Positions 17,493 to 25,667 of a DNA stretch of 64,000 bases are shown here, piece after piece. The DNA is from Streptomyces sp. NBC_00442 (GTDB lineage: Bacteria > Actinomycetota > Actinomycetes > Streptomycetales > Streptomycetaceae): assembly GCF_036014195.1 (NCBI RefSeq), contig NZ_CP107918.1, forward strand, positions 7,068,001 to 7,132,000, written 5' to 3'. A program made the position numbers and the translations under genes. Positions within the stretch are counted from its first letter, which is position 1, and the number at the start of each line of letters is the position of its first letter. The notes under the pieces were generated by a model, which did not search any database, was not told where the DNA came from, and saw nothing but the letters and a program-made list of their open reading frames with translations.

Positions 17493-18650
17493 TCACCGCG
17501 GGTGGCGTCCCGCGGCCTTGCGGCTCGTGCGACGGCGCACCAGGAGGAGGACCGTCGTTCCGCCGGCCAGGGCCACGGCGGCGGACCCGGCGGCCGACCA
17601 GGACGACTGGTCCTCGCCGGCCCCCTCGGAGGGCTTGACCGCCGCCACCCGCGCGGCGCGCACTTGGGCGTGCTGTGCCGACTTGGTGGGCCGCACCGGT
17701 TCCAGGGAGCCGACCGCGTCCACGTGGTCCCAGGCTCCGAAGCCCCAGTCGAGCAGGGCGCGGGCCTCCTCGTAGACCTCGAATCCGCCGCCGGACTGCG
17801 GGTTCATGACGGTCACCAGCAAGGTGCGCTCACCTTGCTTCGCCGCCGCGACCAGGGTGTTGCCCGCATTGCTCGTGTAGCCGTTCTTGACGCCGATGAT
17901 CCCCGGGTAGCGGCCGACCCCGTCGGCGCCCGAGAGCAGACGGTTGGTGTTCATGATTCCGTACGAACCGCCCCCGCCGGGGAACTGTGCCGACGAGGTC
18001 GAGCAGTACTCGGCGAAGTCCGGGCGGGCGAGCCCCGCGCGGCCGAACACCGCGAGGTCGAACGCGGACGAGACCTGGCCGGGGGTGTCGTAGCCGTCGG
18101 GCGAGACGACCTCGGTGTCCAGGGCGCCGAGCCGCCGGGCCTCGGCCTGCATCTGGGCCGCGGTCTGCTCCCAGCCGCCGTTGAGCGACGCGAGCACGTG
18201 AACGGCGTCGTTGCCGGAGCTGAGGAACACCCCGCGCCACAGGTCGGACACCTGGTAGGTGTGCCCGGCCTCCACCCCCACCAGGCTGCTGCCCGCGCCG
18301 ATTCCGGCCAGGTCCTCCTCGGAGACGGTGTGCCGGTCCTCGGCGCGCAGATGGGGGAGCGCGGTGACCGCGAACAGCGTCTTGAGCGTGCTGGCCGGCG
18401 GCAGCTTGCGGTGGGCGTCGCGGGCGGCGAGGACCTTGCCGGTGCGGGCGTCGGCGACCACGAACGAAAGGGCCGACACGTCACTCGGAAGGGCGGGGGC
18501 GCCGGGCCGCGGCCGGACCTGCTGGCCCGCCCCCGGCCCCGGCTGGGGCACGGAGGCGGAGCTGTCGGGCGTCGGAGCGAGGCAGCACAGACCGATGGCG
18601 GCAGTGGCGGTGAGCACTGCCATGGAACGGAATCCGGACCTGATGACCAT
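17493..18650 (-). CDS. D-alanyl-D-alanine carboxypeptidase (PBP5-like)
   Basis: A 385-residue penicillin-binding protein that trims pentapeptides in peptidoglycan. It has a signal peptide, then the active-site S87-T-L-K90, the S-G-N box (145-147) and a third box that reads K255-N-G in IIGVKNGYTSNAG, where most PBPs have KTG. A C-terminal hydrophobic span followed by RRRTSRK anchors it. The KNG form is, from memory, found in some actinobacterial relatives and may be functional, but it differs from the canonical box. Alone on its strand, divergent from the chitinase gene across a 706-base spacer. Confidence 0.93.
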   Translation of the reverse strand: MVIRSGFRSMAVLTATAAIGLCCLAPTPDSSASVPQPGPGAGQQVRPRPGAPALPSDVSALSFVVADARTGKVLAARDAHRKLPPASTLKTLFAVTALPHLRAEDRHTVSEEDLAGIGAGSSLVGVEAGHTYQVSDLWRGVFLSSGNDAVHVLASLNGGWEQTAAQMQAEARRLGALDTEVVSPDGYDTPGQVSSAFDLAVFGRAGLARPDFAEYCSTSSAQFPGGGGSYGIMNTNRLLSGADGVGRYPGIIGVKNGYTSNAGNTLVAAAKQGERTLLVTVMNPQSGGGFEVYEEARALLDWGFGAWDHVDAVGSLEPVRPTKSAQHAQVRAARVAAVKPSEGAGEDQSSWSAAGSAAVALAGGTTVLLLVRRRTSRKAAGRHPR

Positions 18651-19278
18651 TCAGCCACCGTAGGAACAGAACGGACATTCCGCAGGTCGGCTTGTGCCGT
18701 CCGGCCTACACGAAGCCATCCCGCGGCGGCGAGTCCGGCACCGGGCGGTCGGTTGCGCCGGGGTGGACGGGGGCTGGGGGATGCCGGTGCCGTGGTGGGT
18801 GCGGGGGTCGGTGGGTGCCGGTTGCCGTGCGGCGGCGTGCGGCGTGGGCGGGAGTTCGCCGGGAAGGAGGCGTGCGGTCCGGTGGCCCCGCGGGGCCGGT
18901 TCAACGTCCTGGGTCCGCACCTTGGACCCCGCTGGGTCGGGCCGGCCTTGGTTCGGCGAGCTCGTGCTCCGCGCCGTCGGGCCCAGCGTGGCCAGGTCAA
19001 CGCCTTGGACCGGCGCGGTCGGCCCCGCATGGTCAGGTCAACGCCTTGCGCCGGCGCGGTCGGCCCCCGCGCGGTTGGCGCCGCGCAGCCGGGCCAACGC
19101 CTTGGGCCCCGCGTTGGGCCCCGGCGTAGTGCCCCCGACCTCCGCCCCTGCGGGGGGATCCGCATCGGCTCAACGGCCTTGGACCGGGGGGGGCATGGGG
19201 GCGCCGTCCCTGCCGGGGTGTCCCTTGTGGCCGGATCTGTGGGTGCGGGGTCGGTTCCGTTCGTTCAAGGAATCGCAA
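18651..19278. other. Long spacer with degenerate repeats
   Basis: About 700 bases between the divergent carboxypeptidase and chitinase genes. No reading frame on either strand looks like a protein. The first third is simple GC-rich DNA; the rest carries a family of roughly 41-bp degenerate direct repeats, then the chitinase control region. Confidence 0.6.
18994..19190. repeat. 41-bp degenerate direct repeats
   Basis: Two near-identical units start at 18994 and 19035 with AGGTCAACGCCTTG followed by GGCGCGGTCGGCCCC. Diverged copies of the CAACGCCTTGG core occur near 19094 and 19169, and a related TCAACGTCCTGG at 18901. Function unknown. Confidence 0.7.
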
Positions 19279-19290
19279 TGGTCTAGTCCA
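19279..19290. promoter_or_regulatory. dre site (DasR operator) of chitinase gene
   Basis: TGGTCTAGTCCA differs at one base from the perfect dre palindrome TGGTCTAGACCA bound by the GntR regulator DasR, which represses chitinase genes until aminosugar phosphates accumulate. It lies 6 bases before the -35 hexamer and 67 bases before the start codon. Confidence 0.82.
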
Positions 19291-19295
19291 AGTCG

Positions 19296-19324
19296 TTGAC
19301 GTGTTCCGGCCACCGGCCAATTCT
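19296..19324 (+). promoter_or_regulatory. Vegetative-type promoter of chitinase gene
   Basis: TTGACG (19296-19301), a 17-base spacer, then AATTCT (19319-19324), ending 32 bases before the ATG. The -35 matches well and the -10 is weak. It sits beside the dre site, as in other Streptomyces chitinase promoters. Confidence 0.6.
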
Positions 19325-19356
19325 GGGAGCCCCTCCCACCCCCAGGAGACCTCGAC

Positions 19357-20589
19357 ATGAAGCCACTTCGTGCTCTCCTCTGCGGCGCCGCGAGCGCCGC
19401 TCTGGCCGCGGCCGGCCTCACCTCCTTCGTGGCCGGCCAGGCCTCGGGCGCGACCGCCGACGCGGCCGGGCTCGGCAGTCGCTGGTACGCCGCGGCGCCG
19501 TATCTGATGCCCCTCGACAACGATCCGCCCAACGCCCCCGCCATCATGGACGCCACCGGCCTCAAGGCCTTCCAGCTGGCCTTCGTGCTCGCCCCCAACG
19601 GCGGTGGCTGCAGCCCGACGTGGGGCGGCACGGCCCCCGTCTCCTCCGACACCGCCGTCGCCGGCGTGATCTCCTCGATCCGCGCCAAGGGCGGAGACGT
19701 CTCGGTCTCCGTGGGCGGCTACGGCGGCACCAAGCTCGGCCAGAACTGTTCGGACGCGGCCACCACAGCCGCCGCGTACCAGCAGGTCATCACCAAGTAC
19801 GGACTCAAGGCGATCGACTTCGACCTCGAAGAGCCCGAGTACGAGAACACCGCGGCCATCGCCCACGAGATAGGCGCCGCCAAGATCCTCCAGCAGAACA
19901 ACCCCGGCCTGTACGTGTCGGTGACCACCGCCGGCACCGCCGACGGCACCGGCTGGTTCGGCAAGCAGATGCTGAACGAGGCAAAGACGCAGGGCTTCGT
20001 GCCCGACAACTTCTCGATCATGCCGTTCGACGGCGGGTTCAGCGGCGCCGCCGCACAGACCAGCGCGCTGACCAACTTCAACTCCGTACTCCAGTCGACG
20101 TTCGGCTGGAACGCGGCGACCGCCTACGCCCACGAGGGCTTCTCCGGCATGAACGGGCGCAGCGACTCCGGTGAGTACTTCTCGCAGGCCGACTTCCAGA
20201 CGGTCCTGGACTACGCGACGAGCCACAACATGGCCCGGTTCACCTTCTGGTCCCTCAACCGGGACCGGCAGTGCACCCCGCCCGACAACGGCGGCAGGAC
20301 GTCCGGAACGTGCAGCAGCGTTCCGCAGGGAGCCTGGGACTTCGCGAAGTACTCGGTGAAGTTCGCCGGTGCCACCCCGCCCGACTCGCCCCCGCCGTCC
20401 TCCCCGCCGCCCTCCTCGCCCGGCGGCGGCACCTGCGCGGCGGCGGCCTGGACCTCTGGCGCGGTCTACACGCAGGGCAACGAGGTCTCCCACAACGGCC
20501 ACACGTGGAAGGCCAAGTGGTGGACACAGAACGAAGAGCCCGGGACCACGGGGGAGTGGGGGGTCTGGCAGGACGAGGGCTCCTGCTGA
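19357..20589 (+). CDS. Secreted GH18 chitinase with CBM5/12
   Basis: A 410-residue chitinase. A signal peptide ends near ASGA. The GH18 barrel carries IDFDLEEPEYEN, with Glu158 the predicted proton donor in the DxDxE pattern, and a second strand SVSVGGYGG. A PPSSPPPSS linker joins a C-terminal chitin-binding module (AWTSGAVYTQGNEVSHNG ... WWTQNEEP) of the CBM5/12 type with stacking Trp residues. AGGAG precedes the ATG. It stands alone and is probably repressed by DasR through the upstream dre site and induced by chito-oligomers. It would release chitobiose for uptake. Confidence 0.96.
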   Translation: MKPLRALLCGAASAALAAAGLTSFVAGQASGATADAAGLGSRWYAAAPYLMPLDNDPPNAPAIMDATGLKAFQLAFVLAPNGGGCSPTWGGTAPVSSDTAVAGVISSIRAKGGDVSVSVGGYGGTKLGQNCSDAATTAAAYQQVITKYGLKAIDFDLEEPEYENTAAIAHEIGAAKILQQNNPGLYVSVTTAGTADGTGWFGKQMLNEAKTQGFVPDNFSIMPFDGGFSGAAAQTSALTNFNSVLQSTFGWNAATAYAHEGFSGMNGRSDSGEYFSQADFQTVLDYATSHNMARFTFWSLNRDRQCTPPDNGGRTSGTCSSVPQGAWDFAKYSVKFAGATPPDSPPPSSPPPSSPGGGTCAAAAWTSGAVYTQGNEVSHNGHTWKAKWWTQNEEPGTTGEWGVWQDEGSC

Positions 20590-20706
20590 TCTCCCGCAGG
20601 ACGGCTCCGGCCCGCGCACCGCACCGCGCCGGCCGGAGCCGCCGTCGTCCGCGCACTGGATCGGCCCGCCGGACTCCGTCCGCCCCGGTCCGCCCCGGTC
20701 CAGCGA

Positions 20707-20727
20707 GGGGAGGGGAGGGGAGGAGGG
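20707..20727 (+). other. Potential G-quadruplex
   Basis: Four G tracts separated by 1, 1 and 4 bases (GGGGAGGGGAGGGGAGGAGG plus G) in the leader of the LAxTG gene. It fits the usual G3+N1-7 pattern; folding is not shown. Confidence 0.55.
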
Positions 20728-20841
20728 TGCGGCCGTGCGCGGAAGTTTTTCCGGTCCGTCGGCAACCCCCGTCGCCGCCGCACGTCGTCAGGGGTGAAGG
20801 CGCGATTCCGCGCCGCACCGCCGACCGTGGAGATGCACAAC

Positions 20842-21414
20842 GTGACCGTCCCCCAGCACACTTCCGCCACCACCGCGCCCCGCGGCCCGCGCCGCCTCAA
20901 GGGCGCCGCGGCGGCGACCGGGCTGCTCCTGGCCCTCGCCGTCCCCGCGCTCGCCGGCCCCGCGCACGCCGACGGGCCGGGCGTCGCGCCCAACGGCGTC
21001 GCCCCGGCCGCGATGGCCGGGCCGCGCAGCGCCGTCGTCTCATCGCCGGTCAAGCGGGCGGGCCAGAGCAAGCCCGTGGCCGTGCGGCCGTCGGCCAAGC
21101 CGTCGGCGACCGAGCCCCCGTCGCAGCCGCGTCCCGCGCCGGCCGCGGCGACCGAACCGCCCTCCGCCGCACCACAGGTCAAGCAGCCCGCGGGGGCCGA
21201 GCCCGCGGCGGCCCCGGCCGGGAGCGCCGCCGAGCCCAGCGCGGCGCCCAGGCCGCCGGGGGCCGCCCCGGCCCCCGCTCCGGCCGGCCAGAAGGAACTC
21301 GCCCATACTGGGGCGTCGTCCAAGGCCACCACGATCATGGGCGTCGGAGCCGGCGCGCTGATCCTCGCGGGCGTCGGCGCTGTGTTCGCCGTCCGGCGCC
21401 GGCACGAGAACTGA
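20842..21414 (+). CDS. LAxTG cell-wall-anchored protein
   Basis: A secreted protein of about 190 residues. The signal peptide (LKGAAAATGLLLALAVPALA ... AHA) is followed by a Pro/Ala-rich, low-complexity stalk. The C-terminus has ELAHTG, a membrane span and RRRHEN, the sorting signal for class E sortases, which use LAxTG. I prefer the GTG at 20842 because GTGGAG stands 9 bases upstream; an ATG at 20833 and earlier starts are in frame. The short, domain-free stalk suggests a surface spacer or structural protein. Downstream is an ECF sigma operon. Confidence 0.85.
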   Translation: MTVPQHTSATTAPRGPRRLKGAAAATGLLLALAVPALAGPAHADGPGVAPNGVAPAAMAGPRSAVVSSPVKRAGQSKPVAVRPSAKPSATEPPSQPRPAPAAATEPPSAAPQVKQPAGAEPAAAPAGSAAEPSAAPRPPGAAPAPAPAGQKELAHTGASSKATTIMGVGAGALILAGVGAVFAVRRRHEN

Positions 21415-21478
21415 GGCATGCCACGGCCCCGTTCCGCGGCGCGCGGGGCGGGGCGCTGCCCGCGCACCCGAGGAACTG

Positions 21479-22177
21479 ATGGAGCACACCGCCCTACTGC
21501 ACCCGGCCCCCCTCTTCCCGCGCGTCCCCACGTCCTGGTGGCGCGTACTGCTGCGCCGGAGTCCTGCCGCGCGGGGCGACGCGCGCGCTGAGCCGTTCAC
21601 GCCGGGAGCGGCGGGACCGCGGCCTTTCACACCGGGAGCGGTGACGCCGGACCGGAGCGCCCGGGGCGCGGCCCGCGATCCGGGCGCCGCGCCGCCGACC
21701 GTCAGCGAGCTCTACCACGCCCACCGGCTGAAGATGGTGCGTCTCGCCGTCATGCTCGTGGACGACCGGGCCGCCGCCGAGGACATCGTGCAGGACGCCT
21801 TCACCGCGCTCTACCGGCGTCACGGCGAGCGGATCGAGGAGATCGACAACGCCCTCGCCTATCTGCGCACCGCCGTCGTCAACGCCTCGCGCTCCGTGCT
21901 GCGCCGCCGCCGCACCGCACGCGGCTACACCCCTCCTCACGTACCCGACGCGCCCTCCGCGGAGGAACGCGTGGTGCTCGACGAGGAGCACCGCGAAGTG
22001 CTCGCCGCTCTCGGGCAGTTGACGCCGCGCCGACGCGAGGTCCTCGTCCTTCGGTACTGGAGCGACCTCACGGAGGCGGAGATCGCGGCGACCCTCGGCA
22101 TCAGCCGGGGCTCGGTCAAGTCCATCGCGAGCCGCGCGCTCGACGCGCTGGAGAAGATCCTGGAGGCACGGGCATGA
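21479..22177 (+). CDS. SigE-family ECF RNA polymerase sigma factor
   Basis: A 232-residue sigma factor. An unusual 75-residue Pro/Ala-rich leader with a short FTPGA repeat precedes region 2 (ELYHAHRLKMVRLAVMLV ... AEDIVQDAFTALYRRH). Region 4 is LTPRRREVLVLRYWSDLTEAEIAATLGISRGSVKS. It is complete and should bind core polymerase. Its TGA overlaps the ATG of a membrane-spanning partner, the standard sigma/anti-sigma layout. A start within the leader cannot be ruled out, since no ribosome site is strong at 21479. Confidence 0.9.
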   Translation: MEHTALLHPAPLFPRVPTSWWRVLLRRSPAARGDARAEPFTPGAAGPRPFTPGAVTPDRSARGAARDPGAAPPTVSELYHAHRLKMVRLAVMLVDDRAAAEDIVQDAFTALYRRHGERIEEIDNALAYLRTAVVNASRSVLRRRRTARGYTPPHVPDAPSAEERVVLDEEHREVLAALGQLTPRRREVLVLRYWSDLTEAEIAATLGISRGSVKSIASRALDALEKILEARA

Positions 22178-22674
22178 GCGGCCACTGGAGCGAGCCCGAG
22201 GACCCGGGGCGCCCCGTCGAGCGCCGGCTGCGCGCGGCACTCGCCGCTCGCGCGGACGGCATCACCCTCACCGGCCTGCGCCCCGCCGAACCGCCGGGAC
22301 CCCCTCTGCGCCGGACCCCGCTGGCGCGGCTGAGGCTGCGCCGGTTCGCCCTGCCGCTGGCCGGGCTCGCCACGGCCGCCGCCGTGGTCATCGGCTACGT
22401 CTCGGTCACCTCGGGCCCCGGCGAGCAGCGGCAGCTCCCCGCGAACTCGCCGGGACCGGTGCAGTCCCCGCCCGCGCCGGCGCCGTCCGGAACGCCCAGT
22501 CCCGAGCCCTCGCCGCCGTCCAGCGCCCTGCCGTCGGTCGCCGGCTCGTCGCGTCCCGGCCGGACGCCCCCGGCCGAGCCGTCGAAGGCCCCGGCGCCAC
22601 CGCGGGCGGCGGGGTCCTCGCGGGGCGCCGAACCGGGCCGGCCCCTCCCGTCGTCGCGGCCCGTCGCGCGCTGA
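22174..22674 (+). CDS. Single-span protein, probable anti-sigma partner
   Basis: A 166-residue protein beginning inside the sigma-factor stop codon (ATGA overlap). The first 50 residues are cytoplasmic and charged (RRLRAALAARADGITL), then one membrane span (FALPLAGLATAAAVVIGYVSV), then a Pro/Ser-rich outer tail. I see no ZAS zinc motif (HxxxCxxC). It has the position and topology of an anti-sigma factor for the SigE-family protein but no recognisable sigma-binding domain, so the role comes from context only. Confidence 0.72.
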   Translation: MSGHWSEPEDPGRPVERRLRAALAARADGITLTGLRPAEPPGPPLRRTPLARLRLRRFALPLAGLATAAAVVIGYVSVTSGPGEQRQLPANSPGPVQSPPAPAPSGTPSPEPSPPSSALPSVAGSSRPGRTPPAEPSKAPAPPRAAGSSRGAEPGRPLPSSRPVAR

Positions 22675-22709
22675 CGGCCCCGGCGGCGCGCGAGGGCGTA
22701 CCGGGGCCG
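22675..22709. terminator. Bidirectional terminator
   Basis: CGGCCCCGG (22675-22683) pairs with CCGGGGCCG (22701-22709) between two convergent genes, within the 52-base gap. Confidence 0.65.
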
Positions 22710-22726
22710 GCGGTTCCCCGCGCCGG

Positions 22727-23590
22727 TCAGGCCTCGCGGCCGCCGGTGCGGCGCCGGTGCCACAGGACCGCGGGCGCCGCACCCGCCAGGGCGAGCGCGC
22801 CCGGCGCGAGGGCGCCCGCCGCGTTGATGCCCGCCTGGTCGAAGGTGGCGGGGACGGGCAGCGTGGCCCAGCGGGTCACGGGCCAGGCGATCACGAAGGC
22901 GCGGCCCACGGCCTCGTCGACCGGGACGAGCCCGTGGTTCTTGTCGGTCTGGTGGTAGCGGGAGTCCTCCGAGTCCTGCCGGTGGTCGCCCATCACCCAC
23001 ATCTTTCCCTTGGGCACGGTCACCTTGAACTGGCCGCCGTCCTGGTCGACGGTGCACGGGGTGTTGCCGGGGTAGACGTACGGCTCGTTCAGGGGCTTCC
23101 CGTTGACCGTCACTGGCCCGGTGCCCCTGCACTCCACGGTGTCGCCCGCCACCCCGATGACCCGTTTGATCAGGTCGTGTTCGTTGGCCGACGGCAGCAC
23201 GCCGATGAACGACAGGGCCTTCTGTACGAGGTTGGGGTCCGAAGTCGGCTGATCGCGCAGCCAGTTGTCGGGATCGTGGAAGACGACGACCTCGCCGCGC
23301 TCCGGCCGGGCGCCGAACCACGGCGTCAGCTTGTCGACGAGGACACGGTCTCCGGGCTGCAGCGTGTTCTGCATCGACTCCGACGGAATGGAGAACGCCT
23401 GCACCAGGAACGTCTTGATGAGGAGGGCGAGCACCAGCGCGACGCCGATGAGGATCGGCAGTTCCTTCCAGAAGGAGCGGTGCCTGCCGCGCCGGGCGTC
23501 ACGCGGACCGTCCGGCTCCACGCCGCCGGCCCCCGTGCCAGCGCCGCCGGCCCCCGTGTCCCCGCCCGCACCGACCGCTGCATTCCCCAC
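22727..23590 (-). CDS. lepB: Signal peptidase I
   Basis: A 287-residue type I signal peptidase that removes leader peptides of Sec and Tat substrates at the outer face of the membrane. A glycine-rich cytoplasmic leader is followed by one span, then FSIPSESM with Ser72 as nucleophile, DLIKRVIG with the catalytic Lys (about 143), and MGDHRQDSEDSR. A second C-terminal span followed by HRRRTGG is typical of several Streptomyces Sip proteins. The GTG at 23590 is preceded by AGGAG. Streptomyces usually have four sip genes in a cluster; this one lies apart from any ribosomal gene, so it is a stand-alone paralogue. Confidence 0.93.
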   Translation of the reverse strand: MGNAAVGAGGDTGAGGAGTGAGGVEPDGPRDARRGRHRSFWKELPILIGVALVLALLIKTFLVQAFSIPSESMQNTLQPGDRVLVDKLTPWFGARPERGEVVVFHDPDNWLRDQPTSDPNLVQKALSFIGVLPSANEHDLIKRVIGVAGDTVECRGTGPVTVNGKPLNEPYVYPGNTPCTVDQDGGQFKVTVPKGKMWVMGDHRQDSEDSRYHQTDKNHGLVPVDEAVGRAFVIAWPVTRWATLPVPATFDQAGINAAGALAPGALALAGAAPAVLWHRRRTGGREA

Positions 23591-23763
23591 GCCTGCTCCT
23601 TCGCTCCCTTGTGCGGTCCGTGCGCCTGACGTCCTGGACCCGCGCCGTGCCCGACGAACGGTAGTTCCCGTCCGCCCCGATCCCCGGGGGCTTCGGGGGG
23701 TGTTCGGCCGCATTCCTGCATCCGAAGGACGCGGGCCCGGCCCCGGCGCCCGGCCCGCGCCGC

Positions 23764-24870
23764 TCAGGAGGCGGGGACGGGGCCCTCCATGTGCTGGCTG
23801 ATCCACTGGATCAGGCCGCCCGTGGCCATGTTCGGCACGTACGTCTTGGCGTTGTGGCCGCCGCCCTGGATGACGCTGAGCTTCGTCTTGACCGGGCCCT
23901 TGGTGTACTTGGCGATGAACTGCTCGATCTTCGGCTTGGCCTCGGCGTCGGAGCCCACGGTGCCGACCTGGAAGGCCAGATAGACGTCCGGGCTCTTCGC
24001 GGCGATCAGCTTCTGCGCGAGGACGTTCGGGTTGTTCTCCGCCTTCTCCTTGTCGTGCCCGGCCCACAGGCGGGAGTCGGGGACGATGTCGGGTCCTGAG
24101 GCGATGACCGCCTTGAACTGGCCGGGCTTTTGCAGCACGCTCTTGAGGCCGGCGAAGCCGCCGGTGGAGGAGCCCATGAAGGCCCACCCGTCACGGGACT
24201 TGACCGTGCGGAAGTTGGCCTTGATCAGGTCGGGCACGTCCTCCGTGAGCCACGTGCCCATCTTGGGCTGACCGGGGATGTCGCTGGCGTCCCAGTACAG
24301 GCCGCCCGTGTCCGGATGGGGGTTGAGGACCGGCATCGCGAGGATGAACGGCAGGCTCTTGCCCTCCTTGGACCACGTGGAGATGCTCGACTCCAGCTTG
24401 AGGTCGGTGCCCATCCAGTAGTTGGTCGGGTAGCCGGCGCCGCCGGGCAGCGCCACCATCACGGGGAAGCCGCTCCCGGCGTACTTCGGATCCTTGTACT
24501 CCGGCGGGACCCACACCCAGACCTTGCCCGTGAAGCCCGACTTCTTGCCCTCAAGGGTCGTCACAGCGATCTTCGTCCCGTTCTCGGGGACCGTGCCGGC
24601 CACCGTGAACTTGGCCTCGGGTCCCGTCGGCATGAGGACCTTGGAGTCAGGCTTCCCCGCGTCGCCGCCCCCCGGCTTGTCGCCGCCGCTTCCGCCCGGA
24701 CCAAAACTGATCGCGTCGCCCTTGTCGGAGAAGACGTCGAAGTAGTTCAGGACGGGCCAGGCGATCAGGCCGAGTACGGTGACGGCGACCACGCCGAGTA
24801 TCCAGTGTTTGGCGCGCCTGGCCCGGCGGTGGCCCCGAGACTGGTAGGCCCCGTTGCGGGGGTGGGTCAT
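23764..24870 (-). CDS. Membrane-anchored esterase, antigen 85/EsterD-like
   Basis: A 368-residue protein with a basic N-terminus (RGHRRARRAKH), one membrane span and a Gly-rich stalk. The alpha/beta hydrolase of the putative-esterase family (antigen 85, Fes, EstD) follows. Segments KVWVWVPPEYKDPKY, FPVMVALPGGAGYPTNYW, the nucleophile elbow FMGSSTGGFAGL and a C-terminal GGGHNAKTY supply Ser and His; Asp is probably in FQVGTVGSD. It would hydrolyse or transfer acyl esters at the outer face. The ATG at 24870 has CCGGAG upstream. Confidence 0.88.
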   Translation of the reverse strand: MTHPRNGAYQSRGHRRARRAKHWILGVVAVTVLGLIAWPVLNYFDVFSDKGDAISFGPGGSGGDKPGGGDAGKPDSKVLMPTGPEAKFTVAGTVPENGTKIAVTTLEGKKSGFTGKVWVWVPPEYKDPKYAGSGFPVMVALPGGAGYPTNYWMGTDLKLESSISTWSKEGKSLPFILAMPVLNPHPDTGGLYWDASDIPGQPKMGTWLTEDVPDLIKANFRTVKSRDGWAFMGSSTGGFAGLKSVLQKPGQFKAVIASGPDIVPDSRLWAGHDKEKAENNPNVLAQKLIAAKSPDVYLAFQVGTVGSDAEAKPKIEQFIAKYTKGPVKTKLSVIQGGGHNAKTYVPNMATGGLIQWISQHMEGPVPAS

Positions 24871-24965
24871 TGCGATCGCTCCGGGTGGTTCTGTGGCCCA
24901 AGGGCATGGGTGTTCGTTCCACCAGGGCTGATGGGCACAGAGGGCCGAAGGGTTCCGGATTTGTC

Positions 24966-25508
24966 TTACAAATCTTGGGCAAGGGGCCTTCCGCCGCGCA
25001 CGCACCGGACCCGTACCGCCACGTCGAGGTGACGGCCGGCCATGCCACGGGACGCGGTCACCCCGAACACGGTGCGGTCGACGCGGGCCGTGGCGCGGGC
25101 CGTGAACGACCCGGCCGACGAGGCGGACTCCGCCACGGACAGGTGCACCGGCCGGGCGATGCCGCGCACCGTGAGGGTGCCGTGCAGCGTCGTACCGTCC
25201 AGGCGGTCCGCGGCGAAGGTCATCAGTGGGTGGCGGGCGGTGTCCAGGAAGCGTGCCGAGCGCACGGCGTCGTCCCGCTGCCGGCTGCCGGTGGCGAAGC
25301 TCGCCGCGTCGAGCTCCACGCGGACGGCACAGTCGTCCAGCGGCTCGTTGATGTCGATGCTTCCCGAGCGGATCGCGAAGGTGCCGCGCACCGGCAGGAG
25401 CCCGAACACGTGCCGGGTCGTGAACTCGATGATCGAGGCGTCCGGGTCGATCTCGTAGTGCCCGAGGGCCGGCGCCGCCGTCGTGTGGGTTGTCCGGTTG
25501 GTGTCCAT
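24966..25508 (-). CDS. YceI-family lipid-binding protein
   Basis: A 180-residue lipocalin-like YceI protein. Hallmarks are YEIDPDASIIEFTTRH, VRGTFAI, AVRVELDAASFATG, RDDAVRSARFLDTARHP and TLTVRGIARPVHL. Unlike E. coli YceI it has no signal peptide, as is common in actinobacteria, so it acts in the cytosol or at the membrane, probably binding an isoprenoid quinone or similar lipid. CGGAGG precedes the ATG. It is 96 bases upstream of the esterase gene on the same strand. Confidence 0.93.
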   Translation of the reverse strand: MDTNRTTHTTAAPALGHYEIDPDASIIEFTTRHVFGLLPVRGTFAIRSGSIDINEPLDDCAVRVELDAASFATGSRQRDDAVRSARFLDTARHPLMTFAADRLDGTTLHGTLTVRGIARPVHLSVAESASSAGSFTARATARVDRTVFGVTASRGMAGRHLDVAVRVRCVRGGRPLAQDL

Positions 25509-25667
25509 GCCTCCGATTGCACCGCGGGGGGCGCGCCGCGCGGCAGAGCGGGCGGGAGGGATACGGCCCGACGAAAGGAGTGCGGCCGGGGGCGGCATGC
25601 GACTTTCGTAGGGGGTGCGGGGCCGGACGTCGGCTGTCCGGGGGCGTTCGCCCGTCCGTGACCTACC

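Noticed and set aside
18651-18990. Frames in the spacer upstream of the chitinase gene
   Set aside because: Composition is low complexity and no start has a ribosome site.
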